64,000 nt of DNA from Macrocystis pyrifera. Its lineage: Eukaryota; Sar; Phaeophyceae; Laminariales; Laminariaceae. Both the position numbers and the translations under genes were made by a program. This document shows positions 35,886 through 48,013 of the stretch, one piece after another. A model generated the notes under the pieces. The model was not told where the DNA came from. It made no database searches and saw only the letters and a program-made list of their open reading frames with translations. Each line of letters starts with the position of its first letter. The stretch's first letter is position 1. The DNA lies in contig JASSKH010000025.1 of NCBI GenBank assembly GCA_031763025.1, positions 2,108,001 through 2,172,000 of the forward strand, read 5' to 3'.

Positions 35886-36662
35886 CAGCACGCAGCATCT
35901 CTGCTGTATCGGGGTTTCGGGGCCACATAAACTTGGATCTCTCGACTTTTTTTACTGCTCTGCTGGATGAATCGGCACGAACACTGGCTGGGTGTGCTGT
36001 CGACTGGTAGAAATCACGTAGAATATTGTTCCGTCGCTTTCCAAACAAACTATTAATAATAATATCATTAATATTAAACTATTGATACACAGCAGCAGTG
36101 CTGCTGCTGTGTCAATGCTGCAAACGTAAGTAACCGTGAGTATAGACAGCAGTAAAAAATGCTATTAATAATAAAAGCCATGAAATAGTGCCTAAATGAA
36201 CACCATCTGAGCGTACCGTATCTTTTAAATCTTGCAAACAAACGTACTTGTAAACCCTGCTTGAAAGGACGAGCGGTCATGGAACAGTGTGACGGGTTGT
36301 TGAGCATTGTTTCGTCAAAGAGTCAAGGTTACTGAGCAGGCATACTCTATGTGTGGTAGCAGCATGAGCACCAGCAGCAGCTAGCAGAGCTTCAGTACTC
36401 GTACCTGAGTTCTACATGGATGTCGACGAGTAGAAGAACGGTTTAATGTGAAGAACACACACACATGATCAAACTCGGACGATGCTTTTGATTTGAACCC
36501 GAGACTGCCTACCTGGTACATACAGATCAATACACGAACCTATTCTTGGTCGAAGTGCATTCTACCGGGTATAAATACTTGTATTAATAATATACATTTA
36601 CCCGGAGGCTATATTATCAAAAAAATAAAATACCATGACCAAAACCAATTCTCGAAACTCAC

Positions 36663-37139
36663 ATCGCCTCGACTGCGTCCGTGGACTTGACCTTGAACAT
36701 CGGTCCGTGCAGGTTGCCGAGATGATCAGTCGCCGACGAGGTGCCCCCCTTGGGGAGCTTGAGAAACGTCTGCGATTCCCTGCAGCTCTGGCTCGCGAGG
36801 CAATAGTACCTTCCGCTGGGCTTCTGGACCTTCCGAACCTGATGAGGCGCCTTGCTTTGGTCTGCCAAAGGAGCCGCTGGGCCTCCAGCAGCAGCCGCAG
36901 CAGAAGAGAAGAAGCAGCAGCAGCAGCAGCAGCAATACCATTAGCAGCTGGTGTATGGATTTCATCTACCCGAACGCCATACATGTATATCACAGACCGG
37001 CTGGCGGAAGGGGGTGGGACCGCTGACAGCTTGAAGCCTTCAGGGCACTTGAAGGCCTTCTGGGCCTTTTTGATGATCTCGATCTCCGACGTAAGATCGG
37101 ACGATGATATCAAGCGCGACGAGATGGAGGAGGTGGTCG

Positions 37140-37217
<78 letters not shown>

Positions 37218-37554
37218 CGCTGTTGCGTTTGCTGTTGTTGTTGTAGTAGGGGTAGGGGTAGGTGTTGTCGTTGTTGTTGTACTTCCACCCTGCGACTACT
37301 CTGTGTCGCGCAGCTGCTGCTGCTGCTGCTGCTGCTGTTGGAAGTGTTGTTGTCATTGTTGTTGCTACATAGCTCGCTTGCTCAGCAGTGCTGGTCGCCA
37401 CGTCGTGTTGGTCGGTCACTCTGGTTGAGATGGGATCTGCTGCCCTCTCCACGACGGACGGAAGACCAGCACGACATCCACTACCGCCATCACCAGAAAA
37501 TCCACCAGGAGGTGGTGCTACGCCATCATCGCTGGTGCGCGTAGCTGCCTCCAT
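36663..37554 (-). CDS. BED-type zinc-finger N-terminal exons (hAT-like)
   Basis: Reading minus strand from an ATG at 37554, an open frame of about 205 codons encodes a low-complexity N-terminus with Ala, Asn and Ser runs from CAG/CAA-type triplets. It also holds the segment EIIKKAQKAFKCPEGFKLS. A 62-base GT-AG interval (36938-36877) joins this frame in phase to a second exon (36876-36663). That exon carries RYYCLASQSC and SSATDHLGNLHG, matching the C..C and H....H pattern of a BED zinc finger as found at the N-terminus of hAT transposases. The second exon ends at a GTGAGT donor in phase 2. Triplet slippage instead of a tiny intron could also explain the frame change. It may be the missing N-terminus of the hAT gene at 9574-18401. 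Confidence 0.5.
37140..37225. repeat. (GCT)n/(GTT)n triplet tract inside the BED-finger exon
   Basis: GCT-type triplets are followed by a pure GTT run of about 12 units. Antisense they encode Ser and Asn runs in the N-terminal exon, and in other frames poly-Leu or poly-Gln. Confidence 0.9.
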
Positions 37555-37874
37555 TAATCACTCGTTTGACGAGCTGGTGGTGGGTGAAGCCTCAGCGCCG
37601 AGGCAAACTGCGCTATTCAACGGCGGTGCAGGTCGGCGAGGTGCGTGTGTGTGATCACGATCGATCACGGACGGGCGACAAATAATTGGCATAATATTCG
37701 CGTCCCTTCGCTGCGGCCAAAAAGTCCCTTTCGTCCCTTTCGTCCCTTTCTTTCAACCTTTCTTTTGAACTTTGAACCCGGGGTTGTAAAATTGACCTTA
37801 AATCCGCAATATACCACCTGGAAACCCCGCGATAATTTGTGGTGGAAATAAATCGAGCTGGTAATGCCACTATT

Positions 37875-40320
37875 AATAATTAATAATAATGATGCCAAGA
37901 GTCCCGCCGCCATGCTTCAGGAGAAAACAGCTCGCACGCCACACACTCTTTGCGACGCGGGCGGTTTTCCGCTACGCTCGCTCACATGTCGTACGTACGT
38001 ACATATACCCCAGCAGGCAGGTAGGGTACATATTAACTTTCTTCTTCAGATAATATTTTATTAATAATATGATCTGTGTCTGTGTATACTCGTGTGTACG
38101 CAAGATAAAGAACAGCACGGCACAGCAGCTAGACGTCGGTATCACTTCTGAAAACGCTATGATATGATATACGATACCACCAGTAATATTTGTAAAAAAA
38201 AAAAGTGATATATCATATCATATCATATTATTATAATGAGAAACGCGCGCAGAGCGTGCGAGCCTTTTTTTTCTTGGAATCCTTTTTTTTGTTGGAAATT
38301 TCCAAGAAAAAAAGGCTCTTCATAGCGGCTCGCGTAGGGTGCCTTGGTTTGAGTTTTTTCTGGGTGTGTGTGTGTATGTGTGTGTGTGGGTGTGTGTGTG
38401 TGATTCAACTTTTTTTTGGGCAACGTTTGACCACCGCCCCCGACGCACACCGCGCTAAATGCCATGAATATATTAATAATTACTGATGCTACTTTTTATA
38501 CTGCTCTTCTCGCTGGCTGTGTGCATCATCACCGACCTTCCGTCCCAGCGTGTGCTCGAAAACGTTCTACGAGTATCATATACGGTTCCCCCTACTATAA
38601 CCGGGAGTGCAAGAGTAATTTATTACAAAACCCAACCCAAGAACGTCCTTGTGTGGCCTCAAAGAAAGCTGAAATCGTGACTTTTATTCCATACCATATC
38701 ACATATCATATGATATATATCATATCACGGGTTTTTTGTGATATTGATACGCTTATTATATCATATCACATATCGTATAATATGTCATATTTTGTGATAT
38801 GATACCGACCTCTAACAGCAGCACAGCAGCACAGGGAAAACAATGAAAATGAAACCGAAAAAAAACTGTCAGGAAAAAAATCCCCGTCCCCTCTCATATA
38901 ATTTACGATTAATACCTGATTGGAACACCTTACACCGGTCAAGAGTCAAGAAGAACAAAATTAAAAGTAAAAAAAAAAAAACAGCAGAGCTTCTCTCTCA
39001 GCCTCGTACGCCGCCCGCCCCTCTCGCAACGATCTCGCCACCGATTCGGTCCGGGCAAAGCTTCCCTCACTCTCTGCCACAGTGAGTCCCGTCGCCCGCC
39101 TCGCGTGAGGCCCAATGCTACTAACCGTGGCCGTGGTTCGCCAGCTCGACAATGTTGGTGCTCAGCATCCGTACCTGTCTCTTTGAGCTCCAAGCCCGGT
39201 CGCAAAAATGAGCACCGCTTGCATGTCATCTTGCAATCCCGAACGAGTCTTATAAACTCGTAGATACTCTATCAGAAACCACAAATAAAATGGAGGCCAG
39301 ACAGAAGCCCATTCATGCTCCCCTCGTGTCCGAGGCACACGCGACGCCTAGCTAAGAAACCGGCGACCACGCTTCTTGCAATCCCCTCCACCGGCCACCT
39401 TCCGCCGACACCCGCGACGGCGCCGGGTTCGCTCGCGATGCCGTGCTCGGGGTACACGCACGCACACGAAACGAAAGAAAAAAAAAGGAAAGAAGGACTG
39501 ATAGTGCCAAGAGAAACTGAGAAAACAAAGATCTATCTATGTTGGAAAGGTCCGGCAAGTAATAATAATAAAAGGAGGCGATTCCCTAGTAGTGGGAGCT
39601 CTGAGAGGCCAGGGATGCGCCAACAGAGCACGCTCAGAGATCGAGATATCTATAATAAGTAGTTCTATGTATATATCACATACGAGTATCCACCTACTAC
39701 CCACCTACTACCTTCACAGCAGTATATCGACAAAGAAAGGTCTGTAAAGCCACAAAACGCGAAACATAACAGTAAGACATGAAGAGCTCACCTGCAATGC
39801 AGCTATCTATGTGTGTGTGTTGTGTTAAACCGTTCTACGCTTCGACATCCAGCACAACAACCACACGGACCGTGCCGATTCTTCAATCTCAGAAGTGATA
39901 CAAGTAGTTCTGTGGTTACAAAGCTACGCCACAGAGATACTACTATTTATTATAGTTGCCACGCGTATGCAGTAAGCACAAACAGTATTCGTGTGGGCAA
40001 AATAACAGCAGCCACGTACGCACACAACGCGTAGTATTATCGAGCCACGAGAAAATGCGGGTTTCACAAGTTTGTGTGGACGAAGTTTGGGCAACCGATC
40101 AGATCAACGCGGGTTAATTGTACGTAGCAATAACTGGAGAACCTTTCAGACACACCTTCCCTGATTCGTAGTTGCTGACCAGCGAGCTAAGCACGTTGTC
40201 AATCAAGCAGACTGTGATACAGATTTAAGTTTGGGTTGAAGAGGGCTCTGTGTTGAGCGTTCGATATGATCTGTTTGAATGTAGAATGTCCTGTATTTCC
40301 CCTTGCCTTGCTTGGTTCTT
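37875..40320. repeat. Composite dispersed repeat, copy 1 (three blocks)
   Basis: Block D1 (about 37885-38052) and block D2 (about 38905-39655) recur inverted at 56565-56735 and 55700-56440. Block D3 (about 40040-40320) recurs directly at 56835-57110. D2 contains a minus-strand frame whose segment RTESVAR..REGRAAYE.EREALL is kept at protein level in both copies despite many base changes. I recognise no domain. Between the blocks lie CATATGATATC-type A/T repeats (38150-38240, 38690-38800) and a (GT)n tract (38361-38402). Confidence 0.7.
38361..38402. repeat. (GT)n microsatellite
   Basis: TGTGTG dinucleotides interrupted by TATG and GGG, 42 bases long. Confidence 0.9.
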
Positions 40321-41690
40321 TCGTCGTAGTACGTAGTATTACTACTCTGTTTACGAGCGAGTATATATATTATATAATAATATTAATAGTAAAGTAGTTG
40401 TGGTCTTTTCTTCAAAAGAATTTTCTTTCTTTCCAGCTCGTTCTTTTCATCAAGAAAAAAATGTCTCTGCCACATCCACTCTGCGCGGGCGGGCACGACA
40501 GTTATTATACATAATAGTTAGTTTGTTTCTTCTATTTTTTTTTTTTTTTTGCTCTTTCGATTTGTTTTCTTGTCATTGTTGTGTTTTCGTTTTCTTCCTT
40601 GTTTTCTTCCATTTCTCTATTAGGCCAGATCTTATGCAATATTTTTTGAGTGATTGAAAAAGGCAGGAAGTCGAATTTTCCTGCCGCAAAAAGCCACGCC
40701 AGATCAGTGCGCCATGTGCCGTCTTATGGTGTTTTTGGTTTTATTTCATGGGAGAATTAAAAAAAATAACAGAACCGAGATCTTGAAGTTTCCTTGAACT
40801 CTACCTACGTGGACCACGACACGAACGAGTCGTTCACGCCGAGTTGGGCGATCAACCTTCACCACCAGCTCCTCGAAGGAAGGAACGGAACGTGAAACCT
40901 CCTGGGGAGCTGCGTAAGGGGTCGCTGGACCAGCAAGGAGCTCTCGCTCTCGCGGAGCATGAGCTGCTTGCGGCCGTCGTAGTCAGAAAAGAAAAACGTT
41001 AGATTGTTTTGATACTGCTGTAGTCTCGTCCTATTCGTCTCCAAAGTTGTTTTGCCTATAGAGCAGCTGCAGTTGAGCGGCCGCAAGGGACGCGATGGTG
41101 GCCAAGGTATTGATGCCCTCTCTCTCCGTAGTGGCCGGTGCACAAGTCTGAGTGCTGGAGCCCAGCTGTGTACAAGAGTAACCAAGCATGTAGCGTCGTG
41201 ACCCATCACATGAGCCCTGTCTGTAACCTATACAAAATTGTACAATGCCTCCGAGGTCTTGTACAAAAGCAAATGTTATCACTTTCAGAGTTGATCAGAA
41301 AAGGCTGTCAAACAAAATCACTTCCTGGAATATCATGCGTGATAAAATCTCGGAGGAACATTTTTTCCGCCAAACAGGCCCCATAAGACGTGATTTTGAT
41401 AAAATCTGATCAGAAACGGGACCAGATACCCCGAAGCCTCCATAAACAGCCATATAATCACCTCAAAAAAAGTTGCATAAGATCTGGCCTTTGTTATAGA
41501 ATGTGTGTGTCGTGCCTGTCGAATCCAGTATGATGAACTTGGCAGGCATTTTGCATTTTTTATTAGTCCACACTGACTGCTGCAGCTCTTCATTTCCATT
41601 AAATGTGTATGTCGTGCCTGTCTTATCCGAGGGGTGGACAGACCTTGATGATAGTAGGTCTTTATGGGGGTTTTGTGTTGGACGCCTGAA
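40320..41690. other. Stretch with no confirmed gene
   Basis: A minus-strand exon-like frame reads TCAPATTEREGINTLATI from just after a CACTCAG acceptor (about 41147), and a nearby frame reads PSFEELVVKVDRPTRRERL before GTAGGT (about 40815). The frames do not join cleanly and no domain is recognised, so no gene is called. Confidence 0.35.
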
Positions 41691-41692
41691 GC

Positions 41693-41736
41693 CGACCCTC
41701 CGACCCGAACCCTAACCCGAACCCGAACCCGAACCC
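41693..41736. repeat. Telomere-like degenerate repeat tract
   Basis: CCCTAACCC and CCCGAACCC hexamer-type units in tandem (CCCTAA/CCCGAA). This resembles the TTAGGG-type telomere repeat and lies internally. Confidence 0.7.
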
Positions 41737-42529
41737 TATGCCAGTGGTCAGTGCTGGGAGGCTGGTCTTATCCAGTATGATGGCACGTCATCGAATTGCT
41801 CACTGCTTTGCTCACTGCATACGTGGCAGCGTGGTATCTCTGTGGCGTAGCTTTGTGACCACAGAACTTCTATCTCTTCTAGCATTGAAGGATCGTCGGC
41901 ACAGACACTCTGGTTGTGCTGGGTAGAAAGAACGGAAGAAAACACACACACACACACACAGATTCGTGGCAAAAAACGTGGTATGTATATCTCTGTGTGG
42001 CGGTAGTTGAAAATAAAAGAGAACTTGTTGTGCTAGTGAGTATCTCTCTAGGATACACTGACTGGTTGTGCTGGATGTTGACGGGTCAAAAAGAACACAC
42101 ACACACTACCACCACACTGCTACGTACGCAGCCGCCGTACGAAATTTGAGAACTTGCCAGCAAAAAAACGCACGATATTTGCAGTGGAAACCCGCACAAA
42201 TATTTGAAAATCACCAAGAGCACACAGCACACAGCGCGGAGCGAACGAACACAAAATCGCACGCACACACTACTAGCTCAGCAGGAGAAGCTCACACAAC
42301 AAGCTCGCAAAGACGGCCGCAGCAATCAACGAAGCTGGTATGCCATGGACGCCGCCGCTCATGTGAAAGCAGCGACAATGCCCCAACCGCTCCTCCTGGG
42401 AGTCTGGGTGGGCCTCCGGATGCAGCAGCTCTGGGCGAGCGCGACGGCCTCGTCATCATCACAGACGACGTGATGTACATTATTATTGCCTTTTTTTCGC
42501 GACCATGCCGTGGCACGACCTGCGGCAAA

Positions 42530-42586
42530 ACCTTCCACGGCATCTTCCACGGCATACCACGGACCTCCACGGCATGCCAAGGGACC

Positions 42587-42618
<32 letters not shown>

Positions 42619-42890
42619 CAACCCCAACCTAGGTGCTGTGGACATTGGGGTGCCGTGGGGGTTGCCATGACATGCCGTGGGATTGCCATGGAGTGCCGTG
42701 GCGGTAGCCGCGGGGGTTGCCATGGTACTACCCATGGCATGTCATGGCAACCCCCACGGCGTGCCATGGAATCTTACGCCACACCATGGGATGCCGTGGT
42801 GCCACGGCATGCCCACGACAAGGTCAAATATGCCATGGGCGGTACCATGGCAATACCACGGCATGCCCACGACGAGGTCAAATAGTGGTA
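42530..42890. repeat. CCATGGCATGCCGTGG-type palindromic minisatellite
   Basis: Imperfect units with the cores CCACGGCATGCC and GCCATGGAG, and their inverses, repeat at 15-25-base spacing. The array is interrupted at 42583-42630 by CCCTAA-type telomere-like repeats. It resembles the two CATGG-cored arrays at 2185 and 27530 in design but not in exact sequence. Confidence 0.7.
42583..42630. repeat. Interstitial telomere-like tract (CCCTAA)n
   Basis: Four to five CCCTAA units are followed by CCCCAA variants, inside the palindromic minisatellite. Sequence continues normally on both sides, so this is not a chromosome end. Confidence 0.85.
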
Positions 42891-42894
42891 AACA

Positions 42895-44635
42895 CGGGCA
42901 ACACCTTGCAATCGCCGACGACCGTGACGCAGACATCGCCAGCGCGTCCGCTCGCGATCGCACCAGGTTGTCCTGGCCCCTCTACCACTTGTCCCAACAG
43001 ATCCCCAGGTGCGGGCGTCGCTATGTTTTTGTTTTGCTTGGCTCCATTATTTTCCGTCGTCTATTTACCAACGGTTTTCTGTACCAGGTCCCTGCTGCCC
43101 TGCTGGTACAAGTACACATGTTCATATTTATATACCACACTGCTGTTGTTACGAATATATATGTACAGTAAGTAGGTAATCGTACGCATCACGTACAGCA
43201 GACGTACAGATATGGTTAGTATTACTCGTACCAGTACCAGGTACGTGGTACTCGTACAACTTATCTCTTCACCATTTACCATACCTGGTACCTGGCCTCT
43301 GGTAGATCGTAACGTCGTACCAAGTAACAGCTGCTGGGTACACAGCAAGTTGCCTTGCGCGTACCGAAATCCCGCAGCAGTATTTTGTGCCTGAGGGGTG
43401 TACTTATTTTACCCATGCTATAACTTTCTATATACATTTTCATTTTATTTTTCGGCGCCGTTTCTCTTTCTCACGCAGCAGCGACATTTATTTCCATGTT
43501 ATTTCCAGTATAATAGTGGCCTGTAAAACACGCCACCGAAAGTGTCACACCTCGTGAACCACAGCTTGTTCACCTTCGCATATGACATGTTAACGAAGCT
43601 GACGTTCAGCCCAACCTTTTTTTTAATACCAGCATATCACGAAAACGTACGTCCTGTTGCGTTCGCATCCCAATGGTCTATGCCTGAGTTTTGGTCATTC
43701 TGCAACCCCTAACACGTACAACTACAGTGCGGCGCTCGTGCTGTAAGAGCTTGTGCCCGATAGAGGCTGCGATCGGCCGGTGTGCCAGTGGTTGGCATTG
43801 TCGGCGAAGTTAACATCGCCGGCGCCATTACCCGTACGTTGTTCAGGGTGACCAATGGCTAATAGATGGCAGAGTGATGTTTGCAGCGATAGTCTCTCAG
43901 GCGTTTTGCGGTTTGAAGCATGCGTCCGAGTGATGTGGCAAAAAAGGTGGCTATGTGTACAACTTTTCTTCACATATCAAAACCTCGCGAAACGAAGCTG
44001 TGGTCGAGGCGGCATCACGTTTTCTGTAAGACGCTACTCCCACGCCTAGAATACGTAAAATAGAAATAGCATGGCTTCTCTTGAAGAAAAAAACACAGAT
44101 GTGTTTGCTCCAACATTCCAACAAAAACACGCAACAACAAACTCCGGCATGGCTTCTTAATAAGTAGACGTCGCTGAAAGCGTGTGCGATGATGTCATAC
44201 GGATTTATCGTCCCCGCCGGCGTCGGTGTCTCTCCCCTCAGCCTGTATTGAGGCGGGATACTCGTAGAAACCCCGTGGGTAGACGACGCCTGTCGATTCC
44301 TTCGCGGATTTCTAAGATGTTGTGTTTAATCGGTATGAGCTGCATTGCGGTCTGCTGTGCTGTGCACCGGCATGTTTTGCGGCATTCTGTGTTTCCCAAC
44401 GGTGATATAGTAGTTATGCGCACTTCACGGCACAGCAGCAGTCGTACAGCAGCACCCTCTGACTCTTCTCCGGGCCAATAACGCATCCTCTTAACTCCGT
44501 CTTCGTTCCCGCCCGGTCCTCCCGCCTTGTTGCTCTCGTTTTGTGTGCAGCCACACTTTCAAAGCTTGAAAAAAATGGGATGGGTTACGAGTTCCCTTTG
44601 TTGAAGATGCGCCACAAACATGAGACAACGCCGGG
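42895..44635. other. Stretch with no recognised gene
   Basis: TACCAGGTA and TACCTGGTA palindromes cluster at 43085-43290. Short frames have no recognised domains. Confidence 0.45.
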
Positions 44636-44638
44636 AAG

Positions 44639-46556
44639 ATGGTTGAGGCATCGTTGGGAAGCGATTACAAGCTTATGAGGCGCAACAAAGGAAAGGTGAG
44701 GGTTATTCGTGCCATCCCTAAGTTGGGCTTAAATGACCGTACTGCTGTTTTGTCATATCGCCTGAGGCGCATCGCCCGTTCCGTTCTGTATAAGTACGTG
44801 TATCATACCACGTTTAAGTGCTGTCAGTAAGTTCGTGTATTACACCACGTCCGCATTTAGTGTTCTTTATTTTGCTGCTTCGACGTCGACAGTGCTCCTG
44901 TGTTGTCATGATCATATTTTTAAGGGCTACATTATCAAAGGTGCAACGACCACGCTCAGGAAACTTTGTCTTTGCTCCCGTGGAATGTTTGGCTGCCCTC
45001 CTCAGCTCCACAGGGGGGATGGCAAGCAGAATTTCACGACCAACCGGTGGAGCCTCGTTTTGATTGTGTGTGTACAGGCAGGAATGCACTCCAGACGTGA
45101 ACGTGTTGAGGACCAATCGCTTCGCCGCAAGTCGTCCTCGAAGAAGGTATATTTTGCGTATTGGGATGGACCACAGTAAGCGAGGGTAAACTTTCGGGAG
45201 AAACGCATAGTGCTGCTCTGCCTTACTATTGTTGATACAGACGAGCACCACAGGCAACCTCTTCTGATTACCCATGAATATCGCCCCTCTTTGCTGAACG
45301 CAAAAAACGCAGCTGGTATGGCTAGCGCGTGGCAATCGTAGGGGCCTAACTCGACCGGAAAGCCGCAGCTGGGGCGTCTTAAAACAGGGACCACCTACGG
45401 TACTACTACTGTAGTGCCCATCGCTGCTCGCTTAATTTACTTCCCATACATGCACCTTAACTGCCAGGTGGACTGCGGCTTCAAAGTGGCGATGAGCTGG
45501 CCACCGAAAAGAACCGTGCCATACATTTCACAGGCAAGCTGGTTTGCGATGGCATTGGTCTTCCGGATTTTTCACACGTAGTGCGTTATATTTCGCTTCC
45601 AGATATCTGATGTCGCCGCTTTGGTAGTGTTGAAAGATATTGTGCCGTCGTTTGGAAGGTATGTCCTGAGTGCAGCGTGCCACCATCCTCTGCTGTATGT
45701 TCCCGCAACACTATCGTCGCTGTTAATGTACACGCCGCAGGTCTGCCTCAGCCACCGCACACCGGAGACAGGCGAGGAGGAGCACGCACCCCAGCGACTC
45801 TTGGATAACGAGATGACTCCAGGACAGATCCACGAACAGGAAGGCTTGATTCGCCATTTGCACGAGAGTGGTGTGGACACGGCATCGATTCACAAGGCTA
45901 TTCAGACCAAAGGCAAGAGACTGGGAGAGCCTGGCAAGCAGATGGTGAGTGAGCAAGGAATGTGTCTTGTGTGCGTGCGTAAGAAAGTGTTTCGTGCGGG
46001 CTTATGCAAGAGACCAAACGACTACATTCTGGAATTGTTTGACAAATACTCCGGCAATATGTGCGAGCTTGATCATATGCCCACAACGAAAATCCTGGGA
46101 GCTCTCATGTTTCGAACACCCTCGCACCCGGCGTTGTAGTGTGAATACTTGTCCATTCTTTTGAGATCAGCGGTATTGTCCTTGCGCATTGCGCGGTCGA
46201 CTTGAATACCATATAAAAGCTGAAACCGATATCAGATCTTCTCTCGACGTTTGCACCCCTCTGTTCCCGTGGCGAACCGATAGGTGCGAAACATCAGGTG
46301 CACGATTAGCAAGTCGAAGACGTCCACCTCCTCCGCTGACGCTTCTGCTTATAACGACGCCCAGATGTTCCTCAAGCAACTACAAAAGGAGAACTGTTTT
46401 ATGAGCTTCAAGATAGACTACAATGCTGGCAACTCGGAAGACACCACCCGCCGTGTCCGGGCGTTTTCCACCGCTCGACAGACAACGTCAAGGCGGCGGT
46501 GTATGCCAACTGCATCGCCTTCGGAAAGGAAAAGGCCGCACTGTCGTGGGAGGTGA
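44639..46556 (+). pseudogene. Possible Mutator-like (FLYWCH-type) transposase remnant
   Basis: A set of plus-strand exon-like pieces suggests a MULE-type transposase N-terminal half. An ATG at 44639 opens 19 codons before AAAG and a GTGAGG donor. A piece near 44925-45060 reads KGYIIKGATTTLRK and LCLCSRGMFGCPPQ, reminiscent of the Cys-rich FLYWCH finger. Exon 45740-45945 follows GCCGCAG, reads LLDNEMTPGQIHEQEGL, and ends at ATG before GTGAGT. A later piece (about 46322-46490) reads YNDAQMFLKQLQKENCF, like the region preceding the MULE catalytic core. A frame change follows and no DDE core is visible. The family assignment rests on pattern recognition only; a host gene of unknown type is possible. 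Confidence 0.3.
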
Positions 46557-46559
46557 GCA

Positions 46560-47900
46560 CACTTGGGGGACACACCCGCATGCTCGACAACCTCAAGACC
46601 TTTGCGAAAGAACTGATCAAGGCGGAAGTGCGGTCCCAGAAAAACACCGTATCGACTCGAGTGTTTCGAGGACATGCTGACGCTCTTGCCAGCGGAGGAA
46701 ACGAAGGCATCGGCGAGGAGGAAAGGAACACAAGGAGCCAGTTCAGTTGTGTGCCAGGCTCGGGAGTGCAGGGAGGGGAGAGGGGGAGGGGAGATGCCCG
46801 GGGTGGGGCTGAAAAAGTGAGGGTGAGGGGAAGGAGCGGGGAGAGCTCCCAGGAGCCGGGAGGGGCCCAACGAAGGAGCTGGGAGGAGAGGCGTGGAGGT
46901 AGAGGCCAGGGACGAGCTACAACCGAAAGGTGGAGGGAGGTAGGGGTCGGCGACGGGAGGTGTCAGGCACAGGGATGGACCGAAAGAGGGAGCCAAGCTG
47001 ACACGGGTCTAGAGGGGTGCCAGTGTGGGCACAGGACGGCCGATGAGCATCTTGCCAAGCTCGGGCGCCGGGAGCCACCCGTCACCAGGGTCCTCCAACC
47101 ATCACCAGTCGGCGACTCATGGCACAGACAGGTTTGGGAGATCTTTCGCTCCGCTTCAAACCTTGGGCGATGTCACGAACGCCGGGTCTCGTGGAGAGGA
47201 TTCTTTGCCGCATTTGGGTAGCCAGAGCGACTTGAGATCAACCGGCACCAGGGAGGCTTTCGATGCGGGAGTCCATTAGCCGGAAATATTCTCGTGAGCT
47301 AGACAGAATGGTCAACGACTCCGCTCCGACGGCGGGGAGCTTGGTTGGACTACAGATCACGTACAGGTCCATGGTCATCATCTAGCGCTTGGCCAGAGGA
47401 CTGCGCATTTTTAGGAGATGTGCAATCGCCCATGTATGAGAGGGCGCGCGGACAAAGTAAGAGACACGTCAGTGCGTCTGTTAGTAAAGGGCGGGGTAGA
47501 GCAGCATCTGGTCAAGCTACGAGGCGGTCGTTTGTACGCTAATACCCTTCGTACGCCGTGTACTTTTTTGCTTCTCTGTTTTTGTGCACGTGCTCCTGCC
47601 TGGATCTGTGTGGTTCGTCATATATTTTTTTTCTGGCGCTCTCCTCAGCCGACGGGTGTTTAGGACAACATTTCAACTGTAGCATCAGTACTATTTTTTT
47701 TTCTGGCATGCGCAGCACCGAGAAAGGGGTTTGTGTTTATAGTGGTTGCCGTCCTGCTCGTGAGCAAGAACGGTCGGTGGCATCGCCTCTTGCCATGTTT
47801 TTCAAGATTCAGTAATACTGAGTGGAGTCGTGTATGTTGTATGATACCTTGGATGTTCAGTCAGCGTACGATGTTGCAAGCCTTACTTTTCGTACGAAGT
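46560..47900. other. Stretch with no confirmed gene
   Basis: The plus-strand frame from 46499 to 47221 is open for 240 codons, but after its first 60 codons it is Gly/Arg/Glu-rich low complexity. The antisense frame is equally long. This symmetry is typical of GC-rich simple sequence, so neither frame is called beyond the possible transposase remnant. Confidence 0.4.
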
Positions 47901-47901
47901 A

Positions 47902-48013
47902 CCTAATACGGGGGGCCATAGTAAATAGGACCAAATATTGTTAGTAAAAATAAGTAAATATATAGTTTTTTGTGTATACCGTAGGTTCTATTTACTATGG
48001 TCCCCCGTAATAG
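47902..48013. mobile_element. MITE family 1, copy e (best preserved)
   Basis: The left end CTAATACGGGGGGCCATAG and the right end CTATGGTCCCCCGTAATAG flank the centre TTGTTAGTAAAAATAAGTAA. It gives the clearest view of the family ends, with a probable TA target. Confidence 0.88.

Noticed and set aside
36635..37246. Plus-strand 203-codon frame opposite the BED-finger exons
   Set aside because: It ends in poly-Leu from the triplet tract. The minus strand carries the zinc-finger pattern and usable splice sites.
42583..42630. A chromosome end at the CCCTAA tract
   Set aside because: Ordinary sequence continues for kilobases on both sides, and the tract has only four to five perfect units.
46418..46996. 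192-codon antisense frame rich in Pro and Ser
   Set aside because: It is the mirror of a Gly/Arg-rich simple sequence, with no domain and no splice support.
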